A DNA stretch of 64,000 bases from Pseudomonas oryzicola (GTDB lineage Bacteria > Pseudomonadota > Gammaproteobacteria > Pseudomonadales > Pseudomonadaceae), in assembly GCF_014269185.2 (NCBI RefSeq), contig NZ_JABWRZ020000001.1, forward strand, positions 2,505,001 to 2,569,000. The letters run 5' to 3'. Under the pieces are notes generated by a model. The model did not search any database. It was not told the DNA's origin and saw nothing but the letters and a program-made list of their open reading frames with translations. Shown piece by piece: positions 25,502 to 34,089 of this stretch; position 1 is the first letter of the stretch, and the number at the start of each line of letters is the position of its first letter. The position numbers and the translations under genes are program-made.

Positions 25502-26743
25502 TCAGCGCATGAGCAGCCCTAGCCACATCGCGCCAAGGATGATCGCCTGGGCCGGCAGCAGATAACGGGCAAATCGTAAACCGCCATTGCTGAGCGCCAA
25601 CAGGCATTTGCTCAGTGTATTCCCGGTCAGGGCCATCATGCCCGGCACCACCAGATCGACCATCTCCAGCCGCCCGGCCACCACCAGCGAGGCCACCGAC
25701 GCAATGGCCGCATGGGCATCACCCAGCCCGCTGACGAACGCCGCGATGCTGACGCCGCCGTGGCCCAGATGTTCCAGCAGAAACGCCGAGAACAGGACGA
25801 TGCCGGTGAGGGCAATGGTAATGATCAGGGCTGTCCAGAGGCTGAAGGCGCCGTCGCCCTGATGCGCCGCGGCTCCGCCTGATGGGGCCCGCCAGGGGGC
25901 CAGCAGCAGTACGCCATACACCACGGTAACCAAGGCACCGAGCCCGATGGAGGTCGCGAACGGGCGCACCAGCCGAGGGTCGATGATGAACAGGACCAGG
26001 GCGAACTGGGTGATACTGGCGAGGTTGGACAGCACGGCCGCTGCCGCCAGGGCCCTGACGGCAACTTCCTGGCGCCGGGCTTCGTGCGCCAGCAGGGCAA
26101 TGGTCGCCGAGCCTGAGGCAAAGCCCGAGGCGATTGCACTCAAGGGCAGGCCGTAGCGAGGGCCCATCAGGCGCATGGCGACATGGCCCACCGCACCGAC
26201 CGTCATCAGCAGCACCACCAGCGTGCAGATGGTGCGCGGGTTGAGCACGTTGTACGGCCCCAGGAACCGGTCGGGTGTCAACGGCAGCACCACCAGGGCT
26301 ACCGTCAGCAGCATCAGGCCGTCGCGCAGTTCCTGTTCGCTCAGTTGCTGCAGCACGAAATGATGAAGCTCCCGCTGCAGGGCCAGCAGCACGGTCAGCA
26401 CCACCCCGGCTGCGGTGGCCAGTTCAGGCTCGTCGAGGCTGAGCGCGCCCAGGGTCAACACCAGCAGCAGGGCGATCTCGCTGGTGACTTCGGGGTCCTT
26501 GTCGGCATGTTTGCGGTAGTGCATGCACAGCATCAGCACCAGGCCCAGGCTCGCCACCCCGACCAGCATCGCCCCGGCCAGCAGCATGCTGACATAGCCC
26601 AGCAGGGCGGTGATGGCGAAGGTCCGCAGCCCGGCGGCAGCGTGGTCTTCGTTGCGGCCTTTCTTGCGTTCGCGTTCTAGCCCGACCAGCATGCCGATGC
26701 CCAGCGCTACGGCGCCGTGGCTGACAGTCAGGGTGTCGAGCAT
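25502..26743 (-). CDS. MgtC/SapB-DUF4010 membrane protein
   Basis: 413 residues. The N-terminal MgtC-like segment (GIGMLVGLERERKKGR) is followed by about ten more membrane helices with the DUF4010 landmarks GFASGSATIALLAHEAR and GNTLSKCLLA. The function is not established; MgtC relatives act in ion and membrane homeostasis. It overlaps the 3' end of the FNR-type gene by 16 nt and is in the same operon. Confidence 0.85.
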   Translation of the reverse strand: MLDTLTVSHGAVALGIGMLVGLERERKKGRNEDHAAAGLRTFAITALLGYVSMLLAGAMLVGVASLGLVLMLCMHYRKHADKDPEVTSEIALLLVLTLGALSLDEPELATAAGVVLTVLLALQRELHHFVLQQLSEQELRDGLMLLTVALVVLPLTPDRFLGPYNVLNPRTICTLVVLLMTVGAVGHVAMRLMGPRYGLPLSAIASGFASGSATIALLAHEARRQEVAVRALAAAAVLSNLASITQFALVLFIIDPRLVRPFATSIGLGALVTVVYGVLLLAPWRAPSGGAAAHQGDGAFSLWTALIITIALTGIVLFSAFLLEHLGHGGVSIAAFVSGLGDAHAAIASVASLVVAGRLEMVDLVVPGMMALTGNTLSKCLLALSNGGLRFARYLLPAQAIILGAMWLGLLMR

Positions 26744-27549
26744 GGCGCCTTCGTGGCGTCCTTGTGCGCAGCATCTCCGCCGCCTTGTTCCAGGGCCATC
26801 AGCGCAGCCGGGTCGAGAATTTCCACCAGCCGCCCATGCAGGCTGACGATGCCCAGCGCGCGCAGGCGGGCAACCGAACGGCAGACGGTTTCCAGGCGCA
26901 GGCCAAGGTACGAGGCCATGTCCTCGCGGGACATGCGCAACATGAAGCCATGGGCCGAGTAGCCGCGGCTGACAAAGCGCCGCGACAGCCCGACCAGGAA
27001 GCTCGCCAGGCGCTGTTCGGCGGTGAGGTTGCACAGCATCAGCACACGCTGGTGCTCGCGCACGATCTCCCGGCTCATCAAGCGGTTCAGGCTTTGCTGC
27101 AGCACCGGAAACTCTCGCGCCAGGGTTTGCAGGCGGCGGTAGGGTACCGGGCAGACTTCGCTGTCTTCCAGGGCAATGGCGTCGCACACATGGCGCTCGG
27201 TGGCAATCGCATCGAGGCCGAGCACGTCACCCGGCATCCAGAAGTTGATCACCACGCCCTGGCCTTCGACGCTGTTCAGGCTGGTCTTGAAACTGCCGCA
27301 GCGCACCGCATAGAGCATGGTCAGTGGGTCGTTGGCATTGAACAACGCTGCGCCTTTGCGAACGCGCATGCGTGGGCCTATCAATGCGCCCAGGCAGCTG
27401 TGGTCGAGAACGGGCAGGCCGGTGGGCAGGCACAGGCCGCTGACACGGCAGTCCCTGCACAGGGACACCAGCGGTTTCAGGTGGATGGGGTTTGCCGCAT
27501 GCAACGGGGCTGGCGGGTCGAGCAGCGTGACTTTCAGTTGGCCGGTCAT
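26728..27549 (-). CDS. Crp/FNR-family regulator with FNR-type cysteines (FNR1)
   Basis: 273 residues. Cys31-x2-Cys34-x5-Cys40 and Cys133 (SEVCPVP) match the four ligands of the oxygen-labile [4Fe-4S] cluster of E. coli FNR and ANR. The CRP fold and an HTH (MSREDMASYLGLRLETVCRSVARL) follow. In FNR the recognition helix reads ETISR; here the Ser is a Cys. Start ATG 27549 has a GAGG site. It lies between a small gene (3 nt) and DUF4010. Confidence 0.9.
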   Translation of the reverse strand: MTGQLKVTLLDPPAPLHAANPIHLKPLVSLCRDCRVSGLCLPTGLPVLDHSCLGALIGPRMRVRKGAALFNANDPLTMLYAVRCGSFKTSLNSVEGQGVVINFWMPGDVLGLDAIATERHVCDAIALEDSEVCPVPYRRLQTLAREFPVLQQSLNRLMSREIVREHQRVLMLCNLTAEQRLASFLVGLSRRFVSRGYSAHGFMLRMSREDMASYLGLRLETVCRSVARLRALGIVSLHGRLVEILDPAALMALEQGGGDAAHKDATKAPCSTP

Positions 27550-27551
27550 GT

Positions 27552-27767
27552 TCAGAGCCTCGTCGTGCATCGGAGGTCGGTGTGCTTCGCTGCGCGCGCA
27601 TGGTGCGCGTCGGCCAGCATGTCAAGGGAGTGTGGGGCGTTGAGGCGGGTTGTAAGCCGCTCGGCAAACTGCTCGGCTTCGGCGGCCGTTCTGAAACTCA
27701 CCCGGCAATCGTCTATGCAAACCCACCAGCGGTTCTGTTCGGTATCGTTCTCGACGCAAACCTTCAT
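27552..27767 (-). CDS. Small protein of unknown function upstream of FNR1
   Basis: 71 residues from ATG 27767, with GGAGG 5 nt before it. The N-terminus MKVCVENDTEQNRWWVCIDD looks like a small beta-sheet domain, and helices with AAEAEQFAERL follow. The gap to the FNR1 gene is only 3 nt, and it is the first gene behind the ANR box at 27896. Family not recognised. Confidence 0.6.
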   Translation of the reverse strand: MKVCVENDTEQNRWWVCIDDCRVSFRTAAEAEQFAERLTTRLNAPHSLDMLADAHHARAAKHTDLRCTTRL

Positions 27768-27895
27768 TGGAGCCTCCAAAGCATGCATGAGCTAGACGAC
27801 TGCTGACTGATGCAACACGAAGGCGTCCCTGCCGACAGCGGGGTATGGCCCAGGGCGGATATGAAGATAGCCTGCGCCGTCAAAACGCTGGGATA

Positions 27896-27909
27896 TTGAT
27901 CCGCATCAA
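27896..27909. promoter_or_regulatory. ANR box 1
   Basis: TTGATccgcATCAA, a perfect FNR/ANR consensus palindrome. Its centre lies about 135 nt from the start of the small gene/FNR1 operon (minus strand), placing a -41.5-type start near 27861. Confidence 0.8.
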
Positions 27910-27954
27910 GTTTGCGTGCCGTGGCCCATGCCGTCTGTCTGCAGTGGGCTGTGC

Positions 27955-27968
27955 TTGACAAACATCAA
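27955..27968. promoter_or_regulatory. ANR box 2
   Basis: TTGACaaacATCAA. Its centre is about 67 nt upstream of the first tandem universal stress gene (+), consistent with class II activation. Confidence 0.75.
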
Positions 27969-28028
27969 GTCCGCCAGGCGCGGTTGGCCGATGCTCCACG
28001 TTACGTACCGCAACCGCAGAGGTGTGCC

Positions 28029-28955
28029 ATGGAAACCCCGCAAAGACTGCTGCTGATTGCCTCCCCGCTGATGCGCCGGACCCCGGTCTATGACCGTGCC
28101 GCAGCGCTGGCCAAGGCCAAGGGGATGGCGCTGCACATCGTCGCTTTCGACTACCTGGAAGGGCTGGCCACGGCAGGCCTGGTCAACGACCAGGCACTGG
28201 CTGTGATGCGCGAGGGCTATGTCAAGCAACACCGTGAATGGCTGGAGACACAGGCGCTACCGATGCGGCGCAACGGGGTCACGGTTACCACGGAAGTGGT
28301 GTGGGTACAGCACCCGTTGAAGGAAATACTCGTGCATTTGCGCGAACAACCCTTCGCCATGCTGATCAAGGCATTCGAACACGAGCCCTGGTGGATGCGC
28401 GCCATGTTCACCTCGCTGGATATCCAGCTGCTGCGCGAAACCCGCATCCCGCTGCACCTGGTGCACAAGGCCAGCAATGCGCTGCCACGCAAGATCCTTG
28501 CAGCGGTCGACCTGTCCCGGCCGGAAGACCAGTTTGAAGGCTTCAATGACCAGATCATCGGCGAAGCGTTGAAGCTGGCCTTGCAGTGCAACGCGCAGAT
28601 CGAATTGTTGTATGTCTACGATCTGGGCGCCATGTACGTGGACGCCGGCGGTGGCCGCGAGCATTCCTTCCTGTTCGAATCGAACCTCGCCCAGACCCTG
28701 CACGAAGTGCAGAGCGATGCGTTCCAGGCGCTTGCCGAACGCAACGGGATCGCCGCCGAACACCGCCATATGCGCATAGGCGACCCGGCCAAGGCCCTGG
28801 CCGTGTTCATGGACAACAATGACATCGATGTGCTGGTCATGGGCAGTTATCACCATCATGGTATCGGCTGGTTCATCGGCAGTACCGCCGAGCGGGTTCT
28901 GCACCGGCTGTCCAGCAGCGTGCTGGTGATATCGCCGGAGCGTTCCCAGGGGTAG
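28029..28955 (+). CDS. Tandem universal stress protein (USP1)
   Basis: 308 residues in two Usp domains (about 1-145 and 155-305). The second ends with GSYHHHGIGWFIGSTAERVLHR, close to the ATP-binding GxxGx9GS/T motif, but the second Gly is His. The first domain lacks the motif. Behaves as a UspE-like tandem. It sits behind ANR box 2, divergent to the FNR1 operon, and has a strong terminator at its end. Confidence 0.9.
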   Translation: METPQRLLLIASPLMRRTPVYDRAAALAKAKGMALHIVAFDYLEGLATAGLVNDQALAVMREGYVKQHREWLETQALPMRRNGVTVTTEVVWVQHPLKEILVHLREQPFAMLIKAFEHEPWWMRAMFTSLDIQLLRETRIPLHLVHKASNALPRKILAAVDLSRPEDQFEGFNDQIIGEALKLALQCNAQIELLYVYDLGAMYVDAGGGREHSFLFESNLAQTLHEVQSDAFQALAERNGIAAEHRHMRIGDPAKALAVFMDNNDIDVLVMGSYHHHGIGWFIGSTAERVLHRLSSSVLVISPERSQG

Positions 28956-28958
28956 CAG

Positions 28959-28982
28959 CAAGGCCCGCAAGGGCCTTGTTTT
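28959..28982 (+). terminator. Rho-independent terminator after USP1
   Basis: CAAGGCCC and GGGCCTTG form a perfect 8-bp stem over a 4-nt loop, followed by TTTT. It overlaps the end of the convergent GNAT gene. Confidence 0.75.
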
Positions 28983-29530
28983 CAACTGCGCAGGTCAAGC
29001 TCGTGGAGGATCTCGCTGACGTCGCCGCCCAGGTAGCGTGAGGTGAAACCCAGCGCCTTGGTCAGCCGGTGCATGGCGTAGTTGTTCGCCAGGTCCCTGG
29101 ACACCATGCACTGGTAGCCATTGCTGCGCGCCGCGTCGATCAGGTGTGTCATCAGGCGCCTGCCGAGGCCTTTGCGCTGCCAGGCTTCATCGACCGCGAC
29201 CGCACATTCGCACTGTTGGCTGCCAGGTATGCCGGCATAGCGGCTGACACCGACCTGGACCAGCTTGCCCTCGACATGCGCCAGTGCGATGTAGGCCATG
29301 CGCTGGTGGTAATCAACCGGCATCCGCAGCGTGTCCAGGCTCGGCCAGCCGCCGCTCAGCCCGGCGATGAAACGGAACCGCCGGGTTTCGTAGGCGATGG
29401 TGCTGAGGAAGCGCTTGTCCCTTTCGTGGTCCTCCTCGCGCAGTGGGCGGATCAGCACTGGCGTACCGTCCGCGAGCTTTTCGACCCAGTGCTCGCACGC
29501 CTGGGGCTGTTCAGTTGGCTGCCCGTTCAT
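28982..29530 (-). CDS. GNAT family N-acetyltransferase
   Basis: 182 residues. GNAT signatures are CAVAVDEAWQRKGLGRRLMTHLI (motif A, acetyl-CoA pyrophosphate loop QRKGLG) and LTKALGFTSRYL. The N-terminus DGTPVLIRPLREEDHERDKRFL is shared with the GNAT at 35.5 kb, so the two are paralogues. Start 29530 has GGGAGG. ANR box 3 lies upstream. A protein or small-molecule acetylation role under low oxygen is inference. Confidence 0.87.
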   Translation of the reverse strand: MNGQPTEQPQACEHWVEKLADGTPVLIRPLREEDHERDKRFLSTIAYETRRFRFIAGLSGGWPSLDTLRMPVDYHQRMAYIALAHVEGKLVQVGVSRYAGIPGSQQCECAVAVDEAWQRKGLGRRLMTHLIDAARSNGYQCMVSRDLANNYAMHRLTKALGFTSRYLGGDVSEILHELDLRS

Positions 29531-29595
29531 GTCGCCTCCCGGTTGGCTGATGTTTGCCTGCTGCTGCTGTTGTAACGCCAGGCGCCGGTGCGGTT

Positions 29596-29609
29596 CTGAC
29601 AATCGTCAA
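29596..29609. promoter_or_regulatory. ANR box 3
   Basis: CTGACaatcGTCAA. Its centre is 72 nt upstream of the minus-strand GNAT gene. Confidence 0.55.
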
Positions 29610-29631
29610 GTTCCGGCCGGGTGGCGGTTTT

Positions 29632-29645
29632 CTGATCTGCATCAA
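29632..29645. promoter_or_regulatory. ANR box 4
   Basis: CTGATctgcATCAA, one mismatch from consensus. Its centre is about 76 nt upstream of USP2 (+). Confidence 0.7.
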
Positions 29646-29714
29646 GCGGCATCAGGCCAGTGGCCGGAAGATTTCCTGCATCACCCCCCAGCCGCGCAAG
29701 CCCGGAGGTTCGCC

Positions 29715-30641
29715 ATGGGTCAATATCGACAACTGCTGGTGCTGCTCACCGAGGTCGATCCGCATTCCGCGGCGTTGCGCAGGGGCCTGGCCCTGGCGCA
29801 TGTCAGCGGCGCCAGCGTGCACGTGCTGGGCTTGTTCGAGCCGAGCGAGGAACACCTGCTGCGCGAAGAGCGGCTGAACGAGGCTGATATCAAGCGCCAG
29901 TACGAAGTCTATCGCGAGCGCCTGGCGGCCCTGGTCGAGCGGCACCGCAACAGTGGCGTCGCGCTGACCGTCGATAGCCTGCACGCCGACGACATTCGCA
30001 GCCAGGCCATCGACTACATCAACGAACTGCAGCCCGACATGGTCATCAAGGACAGCGAGGCTGCAGCGACCCTGGTCCGTTTGTTCAGTACCCCGCTGGA
30101 CTGTGCGTTGATGCGAGGTTGCAAGGGCGTCACCCAGTTCGTGCCGGCGGCGGCGGTGTCGTTGCCGCAACGTATCCTGGTCGCCGTGGACACCGCGTTC
30201 AGCGAGACGCCAGCCATCCAGGAACACTTCAACCGGGGGCTGATCCGTGCAGCCCAGGCCCTGGCCTTGCAGTGTGACGCGCAATTGCACCTGCTGTCGG
30301 CGTACAACCTGGCCGGGGTATTCGCTTCGGACATGAACGTCACCCAGGCCTGGATCGATGAAATGCGCGAGGCACTGCAGGAACCGTTCGCGGAACTGGC
30401 CGATGCCGAAGGGGTCGCAGCGGACCGCCGGCACTTTATCGAAGGTGGCCCGGTGCAGGTCATCCGTGAACAGGTGGCCGCCCTGGATATCGATGCGGTG
30501 GTGATGGGGGTGGTGCAGCCCAAGGGGCTGGACAAGCTGCTGGGTGACACCACCGAGCGCATCGTCGGCCGTCCGCCGTGCAGTGTGCTTGCGGTTCATC
30601 CTGAGGCGGCCGAAACCTGGGAGCCCTCGCCATGCAACTGA
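29715..30641 (+). CDS. Tandem universal stress protein (USP2)
   Basis: 308 residues, two Usp domains. The second carries GVVQPKGLDKLLGDTTERIVG in place of the ATP loop (GDTTE for GST). Its N-terminus QYRQLLVLLTEVDPHSAALRR is close to USP6. Start ATG 29715 follows GGAGG. The following nuclease gene overlaps it by 10 nt. It lies behind ANR box 4. Confidence 0.9.
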   Translation: MGQYRQLLVLLTEVDPHSAALRRGLALAHVSGASVHVLGLFEPSEEHLLREERLNEADIKRQYEVYRERLAALVERHRNSGVALTVDSLHADDIRSQAIDYINELQPDMVIKDSEAAATLVRLFSTPLDCALMRGCKGVTQFVPAAAVSLPQRILVAVDTAFSETPAIQEHFNRGLIRAAQALALQCDAQLHLLSAYNLAGVFASDMNVTQAWIDEMREALQEPFAELADAEGVAADRRHFIEGGPVQVIREQVAALDIDAVVMGVVQPKGLDKLLGDTTERIVGRPPCSVLAVHPEAAETWEPSPCN

Positions 30642-31999
30642 CTTTTCTGGGTGGCACCGGCACCGTGACCGGCAGCAAGTTCCTGTTGACCCGTGACAGT
30701 ACCCGGATACTGGTCGACTGCGGGCTGTTCCAGGGCTACAAGCAGCTGCGCCTGCGCAACTGGGAGCCGCTGCCTCCGGCCTTGCGGGCGCTCGATGCGG
30801 TGGTGCTGACCCATGCCCACCTCGACCACAGCGGCTACCTGCCAGTACTGGCGCGCGAAGGCTACAGCGGGCCGATCTATGCCACCCCGGCGACCTGTGC
30901 CCTGGCGGAAATCCTCCTGCTCGACAGCGCCCGCTTGCAGGAAGAGCAGGCCGAACACGCCAATCGCCACGGCTACTCCAAGCATACCCCGGCACGCCCG
31001 CTGTACACCGAGGAGGATGCGAAACGCGCCCTGGCACTGTTTCGCCCGGTCGAACTGCACCACCCAATGGTGATTGCCGAGGGTATGGAGCTGCTGTTGC
31101 GCACTGCCGGGCATATCCTCGGCGCGGCCACCGTGCAGATCCATGCCGACGGGCAGACCTTGCTGTTTTCCGGCGACCTGGGACGCCCGCAGGACCCGAT
31201 CATGCGCGAGCCGGAGCTGGTCAGGACGGCGGACGTGCTGCTGGTGGAATCCACCTATGGTGATCGCAAGCATCCCGCCGAGTCGACCGAGGCGTATCTG
31301 GCCAAGGTCATCAACCAGACGCTCCTGCGCCATGGCATCACCCTGGTGCCGTCGTTTGCCGTTGGCCGTGCCCAGTTGCTCATGTACTACCTGTACAAGC
31401 TCAAGCGCGACCGGCTGATCCCGGATATACCGGTGTACCTGAACAGCCCCATGGCCACCGACGCCACTGTGCTGTATCAGCAGTTCCGCAGCGAGCATCG
31501 ACTGACCCTGGCCGAGTGCGCCGCGATGTGCAAGGGCACGCATATCGTCCGTACGGTGGATGAATCCAGGCATCTGGACCAGTTGCGCGAGCCTGCCGTG
31601 ATCATCGCCGCCAGTGGCATGGCGACCGGTGGGCGGGTATTGCACCATCTCAAGGCGCTGGCGCCCAACCCGCGCAACAGCATCCTGTTCTCGGGCTTCC
31701 AGGCCGGCGGCACGCGCGGTGCCGATATCGTTGCAGGTGCCCACAGCGTGCGCCTGCAGGGCGAGGATGTGCCCATCCGGGCGCAGGTATATGCCATGGA
31801 CACCCTCTCCGCACACGCCGATGCCGACGAGATCATCGAATGGTTGCGTGGCTTCACTCGGCCGCCGCGGCAGACCTACGTCATTCATGGCGAACCGCAT
31901 GCCGCCGACACATTGCGACGGCGGATCTGCCTTGAGCTGGGTTGGCAGGTGTGTGTGCCCGATTACCAGGAAACCGTTGCCATCGACCCGGTGCGCTAG
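30632..31999 (+). CDS. Beta-CASP metallo-beta-lactamase RNA-processing nuclease
   Basis: 455 residues. The MBL zinc site is seen in THAHLDHSG (His61, His63, Asp65, His66), AGHILGAATVQ and FSGDLGRPQDP. Next comes the beta-CASP region (VPSFAVGRAQLLMYYLYKLK, NSPMATDAT) and SAHADADEI plus VIHGEPHAA (RMMBL motifs). Such YSH1-type enzymes process RNA or act on DNA. It overlaps USP2 and lies in a long + strand operon. Confidence 0.92.
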   Translation: MQLTFLGGTGTVTGSKFLLTRDSTRILVDCGLFQGYKQLRLRNWEPLPPALRALDAVVLTHAHLDHSGYLPVLAREGYSGPIYATPATCALAEILLLDSARLQEEQAEHANRHGYSKHTPARPLYTEEDAKRALALFRPVELHHPMVIAEGMELLLRTAGHILGAATVQIHADGQTLLFSGDLGRPQDPIMREPELVRTADVLLVESTYGDRKHPAESTEAYLAKVINQTLLRHGITLVPSFAVGRAQLLMYYLYKLKRDRLIPDIPVYLNSPMATDATVLYQQFRSEHRLTLAECAAMCKGTHIVRTVDESRHLDQLREPAVIIAASGMATGGRVLHHLKALAPNPRNSILFSGFQAGGTRGADIVAGAHSVRLQGEDVPIRAQVYAMDTLSAHADADEIIEWLRGFTRPPRQTYVIHGEPHAADTLRRRICLELGWQVCVPDYQETVAIDPVR

Positions 32000-32018
32000 C
32001 CCGGTGTGGGAGGTATGC

Positions 32019-32663
32019 ATGAATACGCAAGCGAGGGCGAAACTGCGGGCCTGGATGCACCGGCCCAGAGGCAGCCTGGGTTGGATCGTGGCCATCGTCG
32101 CTCTACTGGTGGCGGCGTCCGCCTATCGTGCAGTCAGCCCGAGCTGGCGCCTGCCGATGCGCGACCCCGCGGTATTGCTGGCCTTGCTGGCGTTGAGCGT
32201 GGCGCTGGGCTGGGCGGTGCAGCGGGGCGTGAAGCGCACGGTGGGCAAGGCCATATTCGCTGGCCAGGCAACCGGCTGGCAGGCCAGGCTGGCCTTCCTT
32301 CGCTCGGTAACCCGGGAGTCGAACATCCTGTTGGCGATGCTGTTGCTCCTGGTTTTGTTGGGCGGGGGGACCTTGTGGTTGGCGGGGAACGCGGCGGCGC
32401 GCATCGTCGACAGCTGCGCAGCCAATCTGCAGGCTCAGGTGGACATACCCGAGGATGAGAAGCTTGCCGCGCTGGTCGGCAAACCGGTGTGCACGTGCCT
32501 GGCGCAGGCGTTCTTGCAGCGCAACGGGGTGCTGCGCCTGGCCTTGCTCGGAACCCCCCTGCAGGAAGTGGCCGGCTTGCAGGCGCTGACTGCCGATGAC
32601 GAGCAACGCTGCCTGGCGCAGTTCGACCTGCTGCCCGAAGAGGCTCAGGCGACCACGCCATGA
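32019..32663 (+). CDS. Membrane protein of unknown function (214 aa)
   Basis: Two or three N-terminal membrane segments (about 20-38, 48-64, and 101-120) precede a cytoplasmic or periplasmic C-terminal domain with a Cys-rich start (VCTCLAQAF). I do not recognise the family. Start ATG 32019 follows GGGAGG. It sits 19 nt after the nuclease and 57 nt before the phosphoribosyltransferase. Confidence 0.6.
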   Translation: MNTQARAKLRAWMHRPRGSLGWIVAIVALLVAASAYRAVSPSWRLPMRDPAVLLALLALSVALGWAVQRGVKRTVGKAIFAGQATGWQARLAFLRSVTRESNILLAMLLLLVLLGGGTLWLAGNAAARIVDSCAANLQAQVDIPEDEKLAALVGKPVCTCLAQAFLQRNGVLRLALLGTPLQEVAGLQALTADDEQRCLAQFDLLPEEAQATTP

Positions 32664-32720
32664 CTCGGCATCAGCCACAAACCGAAACGATGGGCGCCCA
32701 TGGCGGCGCGGGAGGTTTCC

Positions 32721-33413
32721 ATGTCACATGACCTTGCTCTGCAAACGCTGTTCCCAGACCGCAGCGAGGCCGGGCGTTGTCTGGTCGAACCGCTAGCCGG
32801 ATATGACGGCAGGTCTGACGTGATCGTGCTGGCACTGCCGCGTGGGGGTGTTCCCGTGGCTTATGAAGTGGCGATTGCGCTCAAGGTCCGTCTCGACCTG
32901 CTGGTGGTGCGCAAGCTTGGCATGCCGTTTCATCCCGAGCTTGCCATGGGCGCAATTGCCACGGGCGGTGTGACATTCCTCAACGATGACGTGTTGCGGG
33001 CTTACCCCGTCGACCCGGCGCTGTTCGACGCTGTGGTCGCCGAGGAAACCCGGGAACTGGCGCGGCGGGAGCATGCTTACCGGGGCGGCCGCCCACCGCT
33101 GCAACTCAAGGATCAGGTGGTGATCCTGATCGATGATGGCCTGGCGACCGGCGCGACCATGCGGGCGGCCATCCTGGCCGTGCGCGCGCAGTCACCTGCG
33201 CGGATCGTGGTGGCGGTGCCGGTCGCGCCGCCGGAAACGTTGCAGGCGATGTACGGCGAAGTGGATGAACTGGTATGCCCGTTGGTACCCGAGCGGATGG
33301 TTTCGGTTGGTTACTGGTACCAGGACTTCCCGCAGGTTTCGGACGCCGAAGTCACCGCGCTGATGCGCCAAGCTGACAGGCAGGCTGCTGTCCAAGGGCC
33401 TGCCCAGGAGTGA
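32721..33413 (+). CDS. Phosphoribosyltransferase
   Basis: 230 residues. The PRPP-binding motif VVILIDDGLATGATMRAA is canonical, and LALPRGGVPVAYEVA is the family's N-terminal loop. The protein would transfer phosphoribose to an unknown base. In mycobacteria, homologous domains are fused to a dienelactone hydrolase (Rv0571c) or an erythromycin esterase (Rv2030c), both in the DosR regulon. Here both partners are separate neighbours. Start 32721 has GGGAGG. Confidence 0.88.
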   Translation: MSHDLALQTLFPDRSEAGRCLVEPLAGYDGRSDVIVLALPRGGVPVAYEVAIALKVRLDLLVVRKLGMPFHPELAMGAIATGGVTFLNDDVLRAYPVDPALFDAVVAEETRELARREHAYRGGRPPLQLKDQVVILIDDGLATGATMRAAILAVRAQSPARIVVAVPVAPPETLQAMYGEVDELVCPLVPERMVSVGYWYQDFPQVSDAEVTALMRQADRQAAVQGPAQE

Positions 33414-33417
33414 GGAC

Positions 33418-34071
33418 ATGACTGAAGTACGATCGCAGACAATGAAGCTGCCAGGTGTCGAATTGCTTGCCGACCTGCGTTTGCCAACCGCTACCCATGC
33501 ACTGGTGATCTTCGCTCATGGCAGCGGTAGCGGTCGTCTGAGTGCACGCAATCAGTACGTCGCCGACAGGCTCGCGGCACGTGGCCTGGGATCGTTGCTG
33601 TTTGACCTGCTGACGCAGGACGAGCAGCAGCTGGACAACCAGACCGGTGAATTGCGCTTTGACATCCCGCTGTTGGCCAAGCGCTTGATCGATGTCGTCG
33701 ACTGGGTTGGGCGCGACCCGCAACTGCACACCTTGCGCGTTGGTTTGTTCGGTGCAAGCACAGGTGCCGCGGCAGCGCTGTGTGCGGCTGCAGAGCGCCC
33801 GGGCGTGGTGGCGGCAGTGGTCAGCCGGGGTGGCAGGACGGACCTGGCCGGGCCGGTGCTGGCGCGGGTGAAAGCGCCGACTTTGCACATTGCAGGCAGT
33901 AACGATGCGCAGGTGCTGGAGTTGAACCGCCTGGTTGGGCGCAGCTTGCATTGCGCGCATCGCCTTGAAGTGGTGCCGGGCGCTTCGCATCTGTTCGAAG
34001 AGCCTGGCACCCTGGGCAAGGCTGCCGCCCTTGCTGGCGACTGGTTTGTCACGCACTTGCAAGCCGCCTGA
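33418..34071 (+). CDS. Dienelactone-hydrolase-like alpha/beta hydrolase
   Basis: 217 residues. The oxyanion region VIFAHGSGSGRLSARN, nucleophile elbow GLFGASTGAAAA (Ser), and C-terminal His (PGASHLFEE) complete a serine hydrolase triad; the acid is probably in IAGSNDAQVL. Only 4 nt follow the phosphoribosyltransferase stop, so the two are coupled. Substrate unknown. Confidence 0.87.
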   Translation: MTEVRSQTMKLPGVELLADLRLPTATHALVIFAHGSGSGRLSARNQYVADRLAARGLGSLLFDLLTQDEQQLDNQTGELRFDIPLLAKRLIDVVDWVGRDPQLHTLRVGLFGASTGAAAALCAAAERPGVVAAVVSRGGRTDLAGPVLARVKAPTLHIAGSNDAQVLELNRLVGRSLHCAHRLEVVPGASHLFEEPGTLGKAAALAGDWFVTHLQAA

Positions 34072-34089
34072 AGCCTGGCCACAGGCTTT
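34071..34089. terminator. Hairpin terminator between convergent genes
   Basis: AAGCCTG (34071-34077) and CAGGCTT (34082-34088) form a 7-bp stem with a 4-nt loop and a following TT. It ends both the + strand hydrolase operon and the minus-strand esterase gene. Confidence 0.6.

Noticed and set aside
30596..32095. A 499-codon frame on the minus strand
   Set aside because: Shadow of the beta-CASP nuclease gene; no recognisable domain.
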